From Geosiphon pyriformis (Eukaryota; Glomeromycota; Glomeromycetes; Archaeosporales; Geosiphonaceae): a stretch of 64,000 bases of DNA. The notes beneath the pieces are model-generated. The model had not been told where the DNA came from, made no database searches, and worked only from the letters and a program-made list of their open reading frames with translations. Where the stretch lies: NCBI GenBank assembly GCA_016748015.1, contig JAAOMT010000697.1:949152-1013151 (forward strand), written 5' to 3'. The position numbers and the translations under genes were made by a program. Below, piece after piece: positions 47,297 to 59,300 of this stretch (position 1 is the stretch's first letter; the number at the start of each line of letters is the position of its first letter).

Positions 47297-48290
47297 CTTT
47301 ATTATTGTCACTAAACCATTTTAGTTCTTGCTTTTTGGTAAGATCAAGAGTGCAATATATTATTCATAGTTTGAATCGGAGTTTGAATCTGAGTTGAAAT
47401 TGTTGTCATTGTTATTGTTATTTTGAACAGAGCTGGAACCATTATTTTTGTTGTCATTATTGTTGGAGTTTGAGTCAGGATTGAAAATTGATTCTGATTC
47501 TAATGTGCAGCTGCTGATTGGTTCTTCTTCTTCTGAGATTGTGTAAATTATGCGGATCGGTAGGTTGTAAATGAGGTCACACTTATTACAATATTGAAAG
47601 TCACATGGAATTAAGCAGTGGTCACATAATTAAGTGTTTAGCTGTGCTAAATGCTCTTCCTGTTCTTTTTTGGTGGGTGCCAAGTTTTGGTAATGCTCAT
47701 GAAAGTCTTCTGAGTTGGTTTTTATGTCAAGAAAGGTGTTTGGATTTGGAACGAAAATGATGTCAATCTGTTCAAGCAGGTTGTTTTTAACTTCCAGAAT
47801 TTCACTGGGTGTGGCTCCTTGGACTTTGGCATTTATCATTTATCAGATCTTGTCCTCGTCATGTGGGTAGCCATCCAATCAGTTAATCACTTTATGTTAA
47901 GCTGCTGTTATGGGCATGCTATAACTTACCCAGTCACTGATGAGAATTGTATACTGGCATGAAGTGTCACATGTTCCTCTTTGACCAGGAATGTCGTTCC
48001 ACATTCCTTTATCGAGTAGCTGTTCACCACAAGCGAGACATGGTTTGTTGTCCTACTTGTCTTGGTGCTTTGGATATCCATAGCATTTGCAATAGCACAG
48101 TTTGCAGTAATAATATGTTCGCATCCAGTGGTCTTCATCTGGTGTGATCCATGCTTCCATGAAAGAGAGTTTCTTTCCACAGTCTTTGCATTTAAGTGGA
48201 ATAAATGGTGGCTGTGATAGTGGCTGGCAAACAGAGTATGAACTTGTCCATCCTTTGATTGTGTCTTCTGTAAGTTTGATTTCTTCAAGT
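47297..48290 (-). pseudogene. Cysteine-rich module of element C and start of its dUTPase
   Basis: Minus strand: LKCKDCGKKLSFMEAWIT, YYYCKLCYCKC, CLACGEQLLDKGMWND, TCDTSCQYTILISDWV, then LCDHCLIPCDFQYCNKC, an Asn/Ser/Asp-rich low-complexity linker (DSNSDSNYE), and ELKWFSDNNK at the D insertion point. All four CxxC/CxxxC pairs are kept, the most complete version of the module in the window. At least three in-frame stops are present. Confidence 0.78.
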
Positions 48291-49140
48291 ACATTTTCTT
48301 CTTTTTTCTTTTCTTTCCCTTTTTTCTTTCAGCTTATTGTTGATAGCAACTTACTTTGGCTGTTGTCAGTCCAAATGTCAATGGTAGTTCCCCAGGTATG
48401 TTCTTTTCTTTGTTTTCTTTTTTTATTGTTATTGTCATTTCAGGAAAGTATTGGCAGTAGTTCATTGTGGTTATTGTCAGCCTATGAGACTTGATAGGCT
48501 TCCCAGGTAGGTTTTTTTTTTTTTCTTAAACTTGATGAGTGATGCTGGTGTATTGATGGTCTTGAAGTGACCACACGTGGCTGGTACACATGTATGTTGA
48601 CCATTTTGGCTGAATTAGAGCTTTTGTGTTGTCCAATCCAGTATGGCATTTGTTTTAGTGAGCCAGTCATTACCAACTAGTGCTTGGTATTGAGTGGCTT
48701 CCATCACTAAAACTTTGATAGGGATTATGATGCTGTTGACTTTAAAAGAGAAGTCGTCAATCTTGCCAATAAGAGTTTTGGTTGCTCCATCAGCTGTGAT
48801 AATCTTTGCACTGGCAGCTCGGTCAATTCAGCAACCTAATTAATCCATGAGTTGTTTGGTAATGATGCTGCCAGTTAATCCACTATCTAGAATCAGTTTG
48901 ATATACTGACCATTGACTTTGACATCAGTATATATTGTGGTTATTGGTTTGGTGTCCAGAACAGCTCCACTGAATAATAGAACTGATGTAATTTTCTCAA
49001 GTTCAAATGGAAATATGGTAGCAAGTAATTTGTTTTCAGTGCTGGCAACTGGTGGAATGTTGCAGGTAAGTGGCTTCTGGTTGGTTTTCTGTTTGCTGAA
49101 TACAGCATCTTCTGGGGTAATCAGAAGACTTAAGTAGTTC
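48291..49140 (-). pseudogene. Aspartic protease of element C
   Basis: Retropepsin core YIKLILDSGLTGSIITKQL with intact D-S-G, then IGKIDDFSFKVNSIIIPIK and ALVGNDWLTKTN as in A and G. A lysine-rich linker with a 4-fold KKKK run and WEAYQVS motif leads to the cysteine-rich module. Stops at Gln positions (QLMDXLGCX) interrupt it. Confidence 0.85.
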
Positions 49141-51357
49141 TGAAAACTTGGGTTTTGGTTATACCCGGTTCCTGAACTCCACTAGTATGATCCTGATAAT
49201 TGATTTGATGAACTGGGAATCAATTAGTAAACCACCATCGCCGATCTCCAGTTTTGGGTTACTCAAGATCTGGGTTTCTGAATGTTATCATAGATGAATT
49301 TTGGAGCAGTGTTTAAATTAATTGTTGTGGTTAATAGACTATTTGTGGTTGTAATTGATATATTACAGATGGCTGTGGTTGATATATTTGAGGTTAATAT
49401 ACTGGTGTTTGATAGATTGGCAGTAGTGTCATTGACAGATAAGTAGATTGATATTGATTTTAATTTGAGTAATGATTCGGAGTTAAGAACTGGCAATTGG
49501 GATTCCAATATTGATTTCCTGATCATGAGTTACTATAAGCATGGCAATCGGCTTTAATATGACCTTGTTTACCATAGTTGTGGCAGATTTGCGTTTCTTG
49601 TTGCCACAGCTGATTTGTTGATAATAATGGACATGACTGATTTTGAAAACAATTCACATTTCCCTGATTATTACATCATTGAGGAGACTAATAAATTGGG
49701 CAATTGTCAGCTAAGTATTCCTCTAATTTTTGATTAATGGAATCACTAAATTGTTTCAGTTTAGAATCCAAGTCAGATAATCCATTTATTACTAAATTTA
49801 CAGCTTGGACATGATTGGCTTTTAACTCAGCAGTTTCAAAATCTCTAGTATGAGTGACTGCAGTAGAAAGGTCTACCAGATGTATCGGACATATTTGTTG
49901 GAATATACTGCTGCGTAAGCCTCTAATGAACTGATTTAAGATTTGTGGCACTATAAAGTAATCAGCTTGGATAGCTTGGATTTGGCACAGATTTCTGTGG
50001 AAGCATCCCAAGTAGGTGGTGACTGCTTCTGTGTCCCCTTGTTTTAGGATGGTGAAAGTACTTGCCAGGTGGTTGATGCTGTTATTATTACTGAAATATC
50101 TTAGGAATTCTGTTTTAAATACATTAAAATTTTGGGGTTTCTGGGCCAAGCTATAATACCATAAATTAGTGGTATCTTTTAAAAAATATGGGATGACTTG
50201 CATTGTTTTTGTGTCATTCCAATTATTTGCAGTGATGGCTTTGGTGACATTATTGATTCATGCCTGGGCGTCATCTTCTTTGCCAGTGAACTTCTCAAGT
50301 TTTGTGATTGGTGCAAAAGCTATTGGCATGATTAGTTGTTGTTGTTGTATTGGTGGTTGAAGCAGTTATTGTGGTTGCTGAACTGGTTGCTGGATAAGTT
50401 GCTATAGTAGTAGCTGTTGAAAAAGTATTTGCTGCTGTTAAATCAGTTCAATAATCAGTTCAATTGGTGGCTGATCAATAACGATATTTGAAGATAAGTT
50501 TTGTTAATTAATTAAGTTAGGGTTTTAGTTATTCTAATTTGGTGGAGTTTTGATTTCTGGATTTTCTAAATTTTGATCTTGCTAAGTCTAAAAATTCAGG
50601 GTTTTTATATCCAGGTTCTCAGTAATCGGGTTCTGGTAAGTGAATTTTTGATCTTCAGATTCTTCTTCCCCTTCTTTTTCTTGTTTTTTTTCTGATTCGG
50701 TTGATTCCCATGGATTAGTAATTCCGAAATCTGGTTGAGGTGGTGATAATCGAACTCCTGATGGCATTGGTGATCTCAATTTGAATTCCTTGAAGTACAT
50801 GCCATATGGTTTTAATAGATCTTCTTTTCTTTGTTTACTTTGGAATGGAAATCATTCAAATATTGATGTCATGTTTGATGTAAACATGCCTGCTGATGTG
50901 ATATTAATGACATTTCTAGGAGTATAATGATATGATGGATTTGTAGGTGATTCAATTCTGTGTTTCTTCCAAGTGAGTAGTTGGATCTATTGAGGTGTTA
51001 CTGCTGGTGTTTGTAATTTTCTTTTGTCTTTACTGGCATAAATGATTGGGTATTTTTGTTGTGTGTGATGTTCAATTTCTTTATTAATCTTAGTGATAAT
51101 GGATGTAAAATTATAATTTGTTGGTAAGCTGGTGTTTTGGATTAATTTGTGGTAAAAAGTTTCTCTTGCTAATTCAGTGTTTACTGGTGTTTCTAACAAA
51201 TAGGCAATTCTTTTATTGACATAGAAATTGAAGGCTGATTTTGCTGATATCTGATTGTGGTTCAATCCCAAGTGTTGACAATAGTGTTGAAATAAAGATT
51301 TTGTAAATCCTAAATGGTTTGCTCCTATACTTTCTAATTTTGCCACTGTTAATTTAT
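49141..51357 (-). pseudogene. gag: Gag of element C
   Basis: N-terminal domain at 51346-50987 (ANHLGFTKSLFQHYCQHLGL, FNFYVNKRIAYLLETPV). The first in-frame codon that matches the A start is GTG, not ATG, so the true start is unsure. An acidic linker (KKQEKEGEEESEDQ) and Gln-rich tract lead to the capsid-like core at 50330-49688 (NDTKTMQVIPYFLKDTTNLW, YFSNNNSINHLASTF). The knuckle near 49590 reads CHNYGKQGHIKADC: the second Cys is Tyr. Numerous stops at Gln/Trp positions. Confidence 0.85.
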
Positions 51358-51405
51358 TGTTGATCCTGGTTTTTTGTAGAATTATATCTCATAGGGAGCA
51401 CCAAA

Positions 51406-52262
51406 TGTTACAAGTGATTCTTCGGTCATTAGAGTAAATAACAAACTCATAACTTGGTGCTCAAGGCTGTTGTCAATGATGAAAATCTGAAGGTGTGTTT
51501 ATCTGAAGGTTTTGGTTAAGTCCTTTGTATAATGAATAGAAATTCAGTGATAATAGTTTTATTTGTAGCTTCCTGAAACTGCAGTTTTGTCAATTTTTTT
51601 CTCGGTGTGATGACCGGTGTTTTTTCTGGTAAACTAATCTCAATCAAGTATCTTACTCTTATTTCTGGGTCTTTTACCAATGTTATATTCTGACGTTAGT
51701 ACCTCACATGTTAATTCTCAATAGAGTTAGTAATAACAATTAAGACAAGAAAATAAAAGAAATAACAAAAAATAAGCCAAGGCAATAAACATGTTAGTAT
51801 TCTGTCAATAGCTGTAATCAAGAGCTATTGGTCCAGTATGGTTATGTATCAATAACTATCAACATGAAATGTTGATAATAGAGAGTAAATTTGGATGGTG
51901 AATGATTTATTTATTTATTATTTGTGAATAGAAGATTTCTAACTAACTGATTCTGCTTTTTCTACTTCGAACGCTACCACTATATATACATAATTAATGT
52001 TCTATGAGATTGCTCATATTTCCGAGTGATGTGCTATAATTTCTTAAGCAATGCTTACATTGCTGAGTGATGTGCTCTAATTTTCTAACATTGCTCTACA
52101 TTGCTGAGCAATGTGCTGTGTTTTCTGATATTGCTCTATATTGTTAAGCAATGTGCCATGATTTTTGACATTGCTCTATATTGCTAAGCAATGTGCTCAC
52201 GTGCTAAATATTATTCTTTTATTAGTCTGTTATTTTCTATATCTGTTTTTTTATGAATAACA
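51406..52262 (-). repeat. 5' LTR of element C
   Basis: 857 bp, TGTTATTCAT...CTTGTAACA. On the minus strand it is followed by TTTGGTGCTCCCTATG at 51405-51390. GAGCACCAA at 51462-51454 (minus) is the complement of that site's TTGGTGCTC at 51404-51396. Confidence 0.93.
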
Positions 52263-52420
52263 ACATAACCAAAAGATCTTATCAGCATGTTTTATCTTGA
52301 ACTTCCACTAGTCCTGATTGGCTTGTTTGTAAACACTATTTAGATAAGCATCCAAGAGTTCTCCCAAACCAATCACAACTGAAATTGCCTTATGATCCAT
52401 ATTGAAAAATTCTGACACAT
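52263..52420 (-). mobile_element. LINE2, upstream fragment between elements C and E
   Basis: Minus strand reads CQNFFNMDHKAISVVIGLGE, then LLDAYLNSVYKQANQD, which aligns with LINE1 NFFDTDHRAVMVLISLGELLDVQLNSLCKQANKD at the end of the endonuclease domain. It continues in frame at 34423. The remaining endonuclease and ORF1 of LINE2 should lie beyond element E, outside the window. Confidence 0.88.
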
Positions 52421-53393
52421 TGTTACCAAAGGTTTTTGGTCTCTTTTCTTGAATATTGTTAATGTTGATTTGCTGTGAATTCATGTTTCCAGGAAGTAGT
52501 TGGACCTCCAGTAACTGAATTTATCTTCAAATTATCTCCTATAATTTGAACTACTGGGCTTATAAATGGAATGGCCAATTCTTTGTCAGTTACTTTATGT
52601 AGTTACATTGTAGTAAATATCAACTCTTTCTCAGAAATTGCTCGTCTGGAAGCTTATTAAAAATGTGTAGTTACTTTACTGTAAAAGTTAACTCTTCTAC
52701 AGGAATCTTGTCTGTAGGCTATTCTAATGATTGTAATAAGAAAATAAAAAAAAATCAAAGAAATATAAAAGAAATAGAATTCTGTCAAGGAAAACATTTT
52801 CTATCCAGGCCTGGAGTCACTAACAGATTATTGAAATTAGTAGTTAATCAATTTTAAAATGTTAGTTGTGTTGAGAGAATTTCAAGTGTAATGATTTTAA
52901 GGATTTGGTTTTTGAATATTTAATTTTTATTTGAATGTGTAAAAGGTAATTTGTTCTAATTAAGATATCTAAAATAAAGTATTTATAATAAGATACTATA
53001 AAAAGATACATTTTCTTGAAGAAAGAAGCTCTTCTTTTATACAAATTGTTGTAGTACTAATCTTTGAACTTGCACTTTTCTCTTTGTTACAATTTGGATG
53101 AACTAAAGATACATTTCAGCGAATTACAAGTTATTTCACTGAACTATTTGATTATTTTGGCCAATTTCTATTAATTTTGGCAAATTTTGACTATGTTAAA
53201 TGGTTCAGGGTATTGTGTAATTTGATCATCTTAATTTTTAGAGTACAAATTGAATTATTGATTGAGTAATGATATTTGATAATTTGATTAAATAATAAGT
53301 AATAATTGAAATAATAATAATGTATGCTAATTGATATTAGAAATTATGAAGGTAATTTCATGTTAATTAATAGCTAAAATTCTATTGGTAACA
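52421..53393 (-). repeat. 3' LTR of element E
   Basis: 973 bp, TGTTACCAATAG...CCTTTGGTAACA, with the purine run GAGGAGAAAATTA just upstream (53406-53394). Same family as 15201-16172 and 16350-17281. Confidence 0.9.
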
Positions 53394-54081
53394 TAATTTT
53401 CTCCTCAAAACTGAGCTCCATCGAAGTCCAAGCACTATCTGTGATGTTAAAATAATGGTCCAAGATAATTGAAGTGATCTGGTCTGAAAATTGTTGAAAT
53501 TTCAGTTTTGTGAGCTTTTCAATGTATTGAATCTTCATTGGATGAAGTATTAGATTTTGTAAGACGTTTTCACAAGTGTTGAATAAATTATAAAGTCTAA
53601 ATGCTGCTCTAAGTTTGTAGCACATGTTTGTTAGTCCAGCTGCTGTCTTGAATTCATTGTAAATTTGTTTTTGTATAGTCTCAAGAGTAATGTTGGTTGC
53701 TTCAAGTTCCAGTTTTTGTTCATAAAGTGCTTTTCCAATATGAAAATATCTATATATGAGAGTATGTTCATTGTTCTGTTTATTAAGAAATAGTAGAAGT
53801 TTTTGTTAAATTGTGATATTTGGTGGAATGTCAATAGGGGTAATTAAAAGGTTTTCTTTCAGTGCTTGCTTCAAAAGTTCTGGTAACCTATTTTCAAAGT
53901 GATCTCTTGTTTTTCTCCTATAAGAGTAATAGTTCTGAGAATTATTTACTATTGGGACTGTGGTTTCTTTCTGAATGTAATTAATTTGACTTCTATTAAT
54001 TGTTATGAATAGGTTAGGAAGTGTTTTCAAGACTAACATTAATTTTTGAAATATTTGTTGAATATTTCGGGGAATGATCAT
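53394..54081 (-). pseudogene. ORF3 of element E (unknown function)
   Basis: Starts MIIPRNIQQIFQKLML, has a basic patch (NYYSYRRKTRDHFENRLPEL), one stop (TAA at a Gln-like position near 53806), then LIYRYFHIGKALYEQKLELE and KLRAAFRLYNLFNTCENVL. It ends at the purine run before the LTR. The Y-x-x-HIGKAL motif and the later RLYNLF parallel ORF3 of A, C and D in the same location. No known family recognised. Confidence 0.7.
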
Positions 54082-54229
54082 GATAAAAAAATGACTAACT
54101 AACTAAACAAAAGAATAAGGAAATTATTTTTGGATGTGAGGGTTTTTTATTGTAATTATTTACTATTTTTGTTTTTGTTTTTGTGTTTTTATTAAAAAAA
54201 ATTATTGTAAAAATATGTTGAATTAAGTA

Positions 54230-55607
54230 TTCAAGTTTGGTTGTTGTTCTATTATGATTATTGGTTCTAAATTTCAGGGAATATCTTCAGGATTAATTAA
54301 AAGAGAATGTGTACTAATTTGTGGAATTAGTGATTCAGGATTGTTTCTGGAATGATAGTGTTTCAATCTATTTCTATGTGTAACTTTTGCTAGTACTTTG
54401 TTATCAAGTCTTAACTTGTATGATCTATTGCCTAGAATTTCGTGAATATAAAATGGTCCATCTCATTTATGTTCAAATTTTCCACTCCATTGTTTTTCAG
54501 CCTTAGTTCTGTGTAAGAAAACTTTATTTCCAACTTTAATTTGTTGGTAACTGGTGGCAGTTTGTTGTCATGTCTTTCTTTTTGTAGGGCTTGGGAGTGT
54601 TTAATATGAGTGACTGCTATGTGTCTTTTTTATTCCAATGTGCTAAGGAGAGTGTAGGCTTTTCTTTGGAGTGTTTCTTGGAAGTTTTCTTTATTGATTG
54701 GTTGCATTGGGTATGTTTCCACTATGAAATTAATTGGTAGTGTTGCTGTTCTTTCATAAGTTAAATCAAATGGTGTGTGTTTTGTAGTATCTTGTTTTAG
54801 TATTCTGTATACTAGTAATATTGATGGAATAAAAATATCCCATTCCTGCTTAAAATCTGTTGAGACTTTGGCTAAAGATACACACAATGTTCTGTTGAAA
54901 CATTCTACAAGTTTATTTGTTTGGAGGTGATAAGGTGATGATAGAAGTCTTTTGACATTGAATTGTTCACAAATTTTTTGTATCAAGTTGTTTACAAAAT
55001 GTGTTTTTTGATCAGATAAAAGTTCAATTGGGCATCTATGTCTACAAATAATGTTTTCATAGATGAAATTTGCTACTGATTTTGTGTCTGCTCTTTGGAT
55101 GGCTCTAGCTTTAAGCCATTTGGTGAGATAATCTATTGCAACTGCAATATAACAATTTTCTTGGATTGTGATAAGTAGTGGTCCAATTAAATCAATTCCA
55201 ACTCTGTCAAAAGATTGTTCAACTTTGATTGGATTTAAAGGTTCTGTGGGGTGAGTTTTTTCTCTTTTTTGACAACTATCACAAGATTTTACATATTGTC
55301 AAATGTTTTTTTGCATGTGAAGCCAAAAGTAATATTCAAGGGTTCTTTGGATTGTTTCATCTCTTCTCAAGTGTGCTGAAAATAGATCTGTGTGTATTTT
55401 GTATAGGATTGTTTTTTTTTCATTCTTTTGTACTAATTTGAGTGGTTGGTTTGGGTTTCTACAATTTTTGTAATAGATTTTGTTGTGGTGTATGAAATAT
55501 TGTTTGAATTGGTGTTGTAACTGATGTTTTTTACTTGGAGACCAATTTTCTAATATGGTAAAAGTCTCCAAATAGTTTTTAAGATTGTTGTAATTTCTGA
55601 AATCCAT
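54230..55607 (-). pseudogene. Integrase of element E
   Basis: Zinc region (SAHLRRDETIQRTLEYYF...CDSCQKRE), core GIDLIGPLLIT, LLSDQKTHFVNN and NKLVECFNRTLCV. The two Asp and the Glu are present; Gly to Lys and Arg to Cys changes flank the Glu. The C-terminal part is degraded (KQWSGK-like segment, frameshifts, stops near 54430-54620). Confidence 0.85.
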
Positions 55608-56759
55608 TGTGTTTTGTTGTTTTGTTGGTAGTAGTAAGTTGTAGTGGAATTGTTGGTGGTGTTAATCTTGTCTTATTCTTGAGAGACTATTAACATTGAT
55701 GTGTAGTTTTTCTGGTTTGTGGTGTACAATATATTTGTAGTCTGCTAGGAAATTATTTTATTGAGACTGTTTGGCATTTTGTTCAATTTTCTTTTTATTG
55801 AGCCATTTGAGGCCAATGTTGTCAGTTATGATATCAAATTCTTTTTCATTCTTCAAGTATTGTTGAAAGTTTTTAAGAGCCCAGATGACTGCAGCTGTTT
55901 CTAATTTAGTTGAACCATATTTGAGTTCTGTTGGTTTGAGTGTTCTACTAGTATAAGCAATGACTTGTTTCTGGCTATTTTCATCCAATTGTAATAGGAT
56001 GACACCAAAAGCTATGTGTGAAGCATTAATGGCTAGTTGAAACTGTTTGTTGAAGTCTGGATAAGTAAGAACTGAGGCTGTTATTAATCTTGTTTTGAGG
56101 GTTTCAAAAGTTTTTGTTGTTCCTCTGTCTATTTGTATGACACATTTTTGTTGGTGAGATAATTGAGTGGTTTGGCAATTTCTAAGAATCTTTTGATGAA
56201 TTTTTGATAGTAGAAGGCTAATTCTACAAATCCTCATAGCTCTGTAGTATTTTTGGGAGTTTGGAAGTTTTTGACAGCACTGATTTTTCCAGGATTTGGT
56301 TTGACTCCATCTTTGCTCACAATGTGTCCAAGAAAGATTAAGCTTGTTTTTCCAAAGTGACATTTCTCAATGTTTAACTTTAATCTTGCTTTCCATAATT
56401 ATTAAAAAACTTCTCACAGGTAGATAAGATGAACTTCAAAGCTTGGTAAGTACACATTAGTGTTATCCAGATAGACAACTACTGATTGTCACAAGAGCCC
56501 TTCATATACAACATCCATAAGTTGTTGGAATGTTGTTAGTGTATTGCAGAGTTCAAAAGGCATAACATTGAACTCATAGTTTCCTCCTTGGGTGGTAAAT
56601 GCTGTTTTGGATCAATTTTTTGGGTCTATTTCGACTTGTCAGTATCTACTTTCTAAGTCTAAAGTTGAGAAAAACTTGGTTTTTCCTAAGGCATCCAGCA
56701 TATTATCAATTCTTAGAAGAGGATAGGCATCTCCAATTGTCACACTGTTGAGCTGCTGA
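55608..56759 (-). pseudogene. RT and RNase H of element E
   Basis: RT: IDNMLDALGKTKFFSTLDLE, MPFELCNTLTTFQQLMD and YLDNTNVY (Asn codon 56462-56464), then FLGHIVSKDGVKPNPGKIS. RNase H: LAINASHIAFGVILLQ with Asn for the catalytic Asp, TRTLKPTELKY-type strand and IITDNIGLKWL. Several stops and one frameshift near 56120. Truncated at the G insertion, just after motif VTIGDAYP. Confidence 0.88.
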
Positions 56760-57588
56760 TGTTACTCATAGAAATATAGGGAATATATATTAGCATAGTT
56801 ATTAGTCAATCAGAAGTAGACATAGTAAAATGTGGAATTCCAGGATTCCTCTTAGAAATTGCAGAATTCTAGGAATTACAGGATTCTCATGAGGAATTGC
56901 AAAATTCCAGAATTTCAGAATTTCTCTCAAAAGAACTGTAGGATTCCTGTTGTGAAGAATTGAAGAATTAAGGAATCTTAATTATGTATATATAGCAGTA
57001 GTATTAGAAGCTGAAAAAGACAGACATCCAAGTTTAAATTTCATCTAGACAACCTTCTAAACACAATAAATAACTATTTGGTATCTCAAACCTAATTCCA
57101 CTATCAACTCTCCATGTTGATAGTAATTGATACTTAACCACACTGGAACAATAGCTCTTGATCACAGCTATTGATGGGCTACTGACTTGCAAAATTGCCT
57201 TGGCTTATTTATGATTTTTTTTTATTTCTTTTTTTTATTTTATTTTGATTTTATTGTTGTGCACTAATTGGTTGAATAAAGTGCTAGATTATTGATGTCA
57301 AGAATTGCCTGATAAAAAACTTCTGTGAAAGGGTAGAACACGTACAGAAGATACAGAATACTTACCAGAGAATTGCTGGCCATCATGCCAAAAGAAGAAT
57401 TGACAGAATTGCAATTCTGGGAAGCTATAGATAAAACAACTATTGAATTTCTGTCTATTATATAAAGAACTCAAACTGAAACCTTCAGATACAAAATCTT
57501 TAGATTAATAACATCAACACAAATAACTTTTAGCACTAAGTTACAGATTTGTTATTTGATTCAACACCTTAAATAATCACTCATAATA
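56760..57588 (+). repeat. 5' LTR of element G
   Basis: 829 bp, starts TGTTACTCATAG, TATA box at 56987-56994, ends TCATAATA (decayed from GTAACA). Followed by TTTGGTGCTCTCTGTAAG at 57589-57606, identical to the primer-site region of A. Confidence 0.92.
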
Positions 57589-57650
57589 TTTGGTGCTCTC
57601 TGTAAGGTATAATCCTACAAAGAACCAGCACCAACAACCTTATCTAAAAA

Positions 57651-59300
57651 GTGGCAGAATCAGAAAATGTCGGAGCAAACCATCTAGGATTTGTGAAATC
57701 CTTATTTCAACATTACTGTCAACATTTGAGATTAACTCATAATCACATATTAGCAGAATTAGCTTTCAATTTCTACATCAATGAAAAGATTGCCTATCTG
57801 TTGGGAACATCTGTGAATATTAAATCAGTAAGAGAAACTTTTTACAATGAATTAATTCAAAACACCAGCCTATCCACAAATCATAATTTTGCATCCATTA
57901 TCACTAATATCAACAAAGAAATTAAACACTACACACAGCAAAGATACCCAATTACTTATACAAATAAAGGCAAAGGAAAACTACAAACACCAGCAGTAAC
58001 ACCTCAAAGGATACAACCACCCACTTGGAAGAAAACTAGAGTTAAGTCACCAAACAACTCATCCTACCACTATACCTCTGAAAGTGTTATCAATATATCA
58101 TCAACAGATGCATCCACATCAAATGCGACATCAACATTTGAACATTTCCCATTTCAAACTAAACAAAGAAAAGAGGATTTACTAGGACTATATGGTGAGT
58201 ATTTTGAAGAATTTAAATCTTGATTGTTAACGCCATCAGGATTTTGATTACTGCCATCTCAACTGAATTTTAGAACCACGAGTCTGTGGAAAATTACTGA
58301 ATCGGAAGGAAAACAAGAAGTAGAAGAGGAAAAAGAATCTGAAGATCATGAATTTACTTACCAAAACCTAATTCTAGAAAACCCAGAAAGTGAAACTCCG
58401 AACTTTCAAACCCAGCCAAATTTAGACAATCAGGAAAATGACACTCCGAATATTCAAACACCACCAAATCAGAACAATTCAAACTCTGAAATAATTAATC
58501 AATACTTATTTCCAGTTATCGTTATTGATCAACCATCTATTGAACCAATTGGCCAGTTCATCCAATCACAGAACCAACAACAACCACCACCAGTACCACT
58601 TCAACAATAACAACAACTTCTACTACCACAGCAACAACAAATGGCTTACACACCCATCACAAAACTTGACAAATTCAATGGTGAAGAAGACAATGCTTAT
58701 GTCTGGTTAAATGATGTAGCCAAAGCCATTACAGCCAATAATTGGAATGATGCTAGAGTGATGCAAGCGATCTTTTATTTTCTCTAGGATACTACTAATG
58801 CATGGTATTAAAGCCTTACTGTCAAACCCCAAAATTTTAATGGATTCAAAACTGAATTCTTGCAGTACTTTAGCAACAATAATAGTATCAACAAATTAGC
58901 CAACACCTTTACAACTATCAAACAAGGAGATACTGAAGCAGTCACTACCTACTTGGAACACTTCCATAGAAATCTATGCCAAATACAAGCCATCTAAGCC
59001 AACTATTTTACAGCATCACAGATTTTAAATCAATTTATTAGAGGATTGCACAGTAGTATCCTACAACAAGTACGTCCAATGCACCTAGTAGACTTTCCAA
59101 CCACAGTCACCTATGCCAGAGATTTTGAAGCAGCTGAACTAAAAGCTAATTACACTTAAGCTGTGAATCTAGCAATGAATAAATCATTTGAATTGGATTC
59201 CAAATTGAAGCAATTCAGTAATTTAATTAATCAGAAATTAGAGGGATACTTAGCTGACAATCGCATGATTTATCAACCTTCTTAATGGAGTAACAATTAG
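57651..59300 (+). pseudogene. gag: Gag of element G
   Basis: The N-terminal domain (ANHLGFVKSLFQHYCQHLRL, FNFYINEKIAYLLGTSV) is open for 190 codons from a GTG at 57651; no ATG is present at the place where A has one. Stop TGA near 58223, then acidic and Gln-rich linkers, then the capsid-like core from 58641 (AYTPITKLDKFNGEEDNA, NWNDARVMQAIFYFL, YFSNNNSINKLANTF). Several Gln/Trp codons are stops. Confidence 0.87.

Larger units (their letters stand above)
34424..52262 (-). mobile_element. Element C: Ty3/gypsy with dUTPase and ORF3, interrupted by element D
   Basis: The 5' LTR is at 51406-52262 and the 3' LTR at 34424-35240. Excluding D (39619-47292) it is about 10.2 kb, the same length class as A. 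Flanks are ATGT (34420-34423) and ACAT (52263-52266). Both derive by one transition from ACGT, which would encode Leu-Arg in the LINE2 frame (F-W-L-R-F-K-E). C is therefore inserted in LINE2. Coding order as in A. RT YLDD, protease DSG and integrase Glu are intact, but RNase H has D to N. Confidence 0.93.
52421..56759 (-). mobile_element. Element E: 3' half of a Ty3/gypsy element of the B family
   Basis: 3' LTR at 52421-53393, then upstream ORF3, integrase, RNase H and RT, cut at 56759 by the LTR of element G. Its upstream half is outside the window. Protein and LTR are closest to B. RT catalytic box is YLDN and RNase H Asp is Asn (both D to N). Confidence 0.9.

Noticed and set aside
52010-52205. 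CRISPR-like array
   Set aside because: Repeat units are degenerate and contiguous without unique spacers, inside an LTR of a eukaryotic element.
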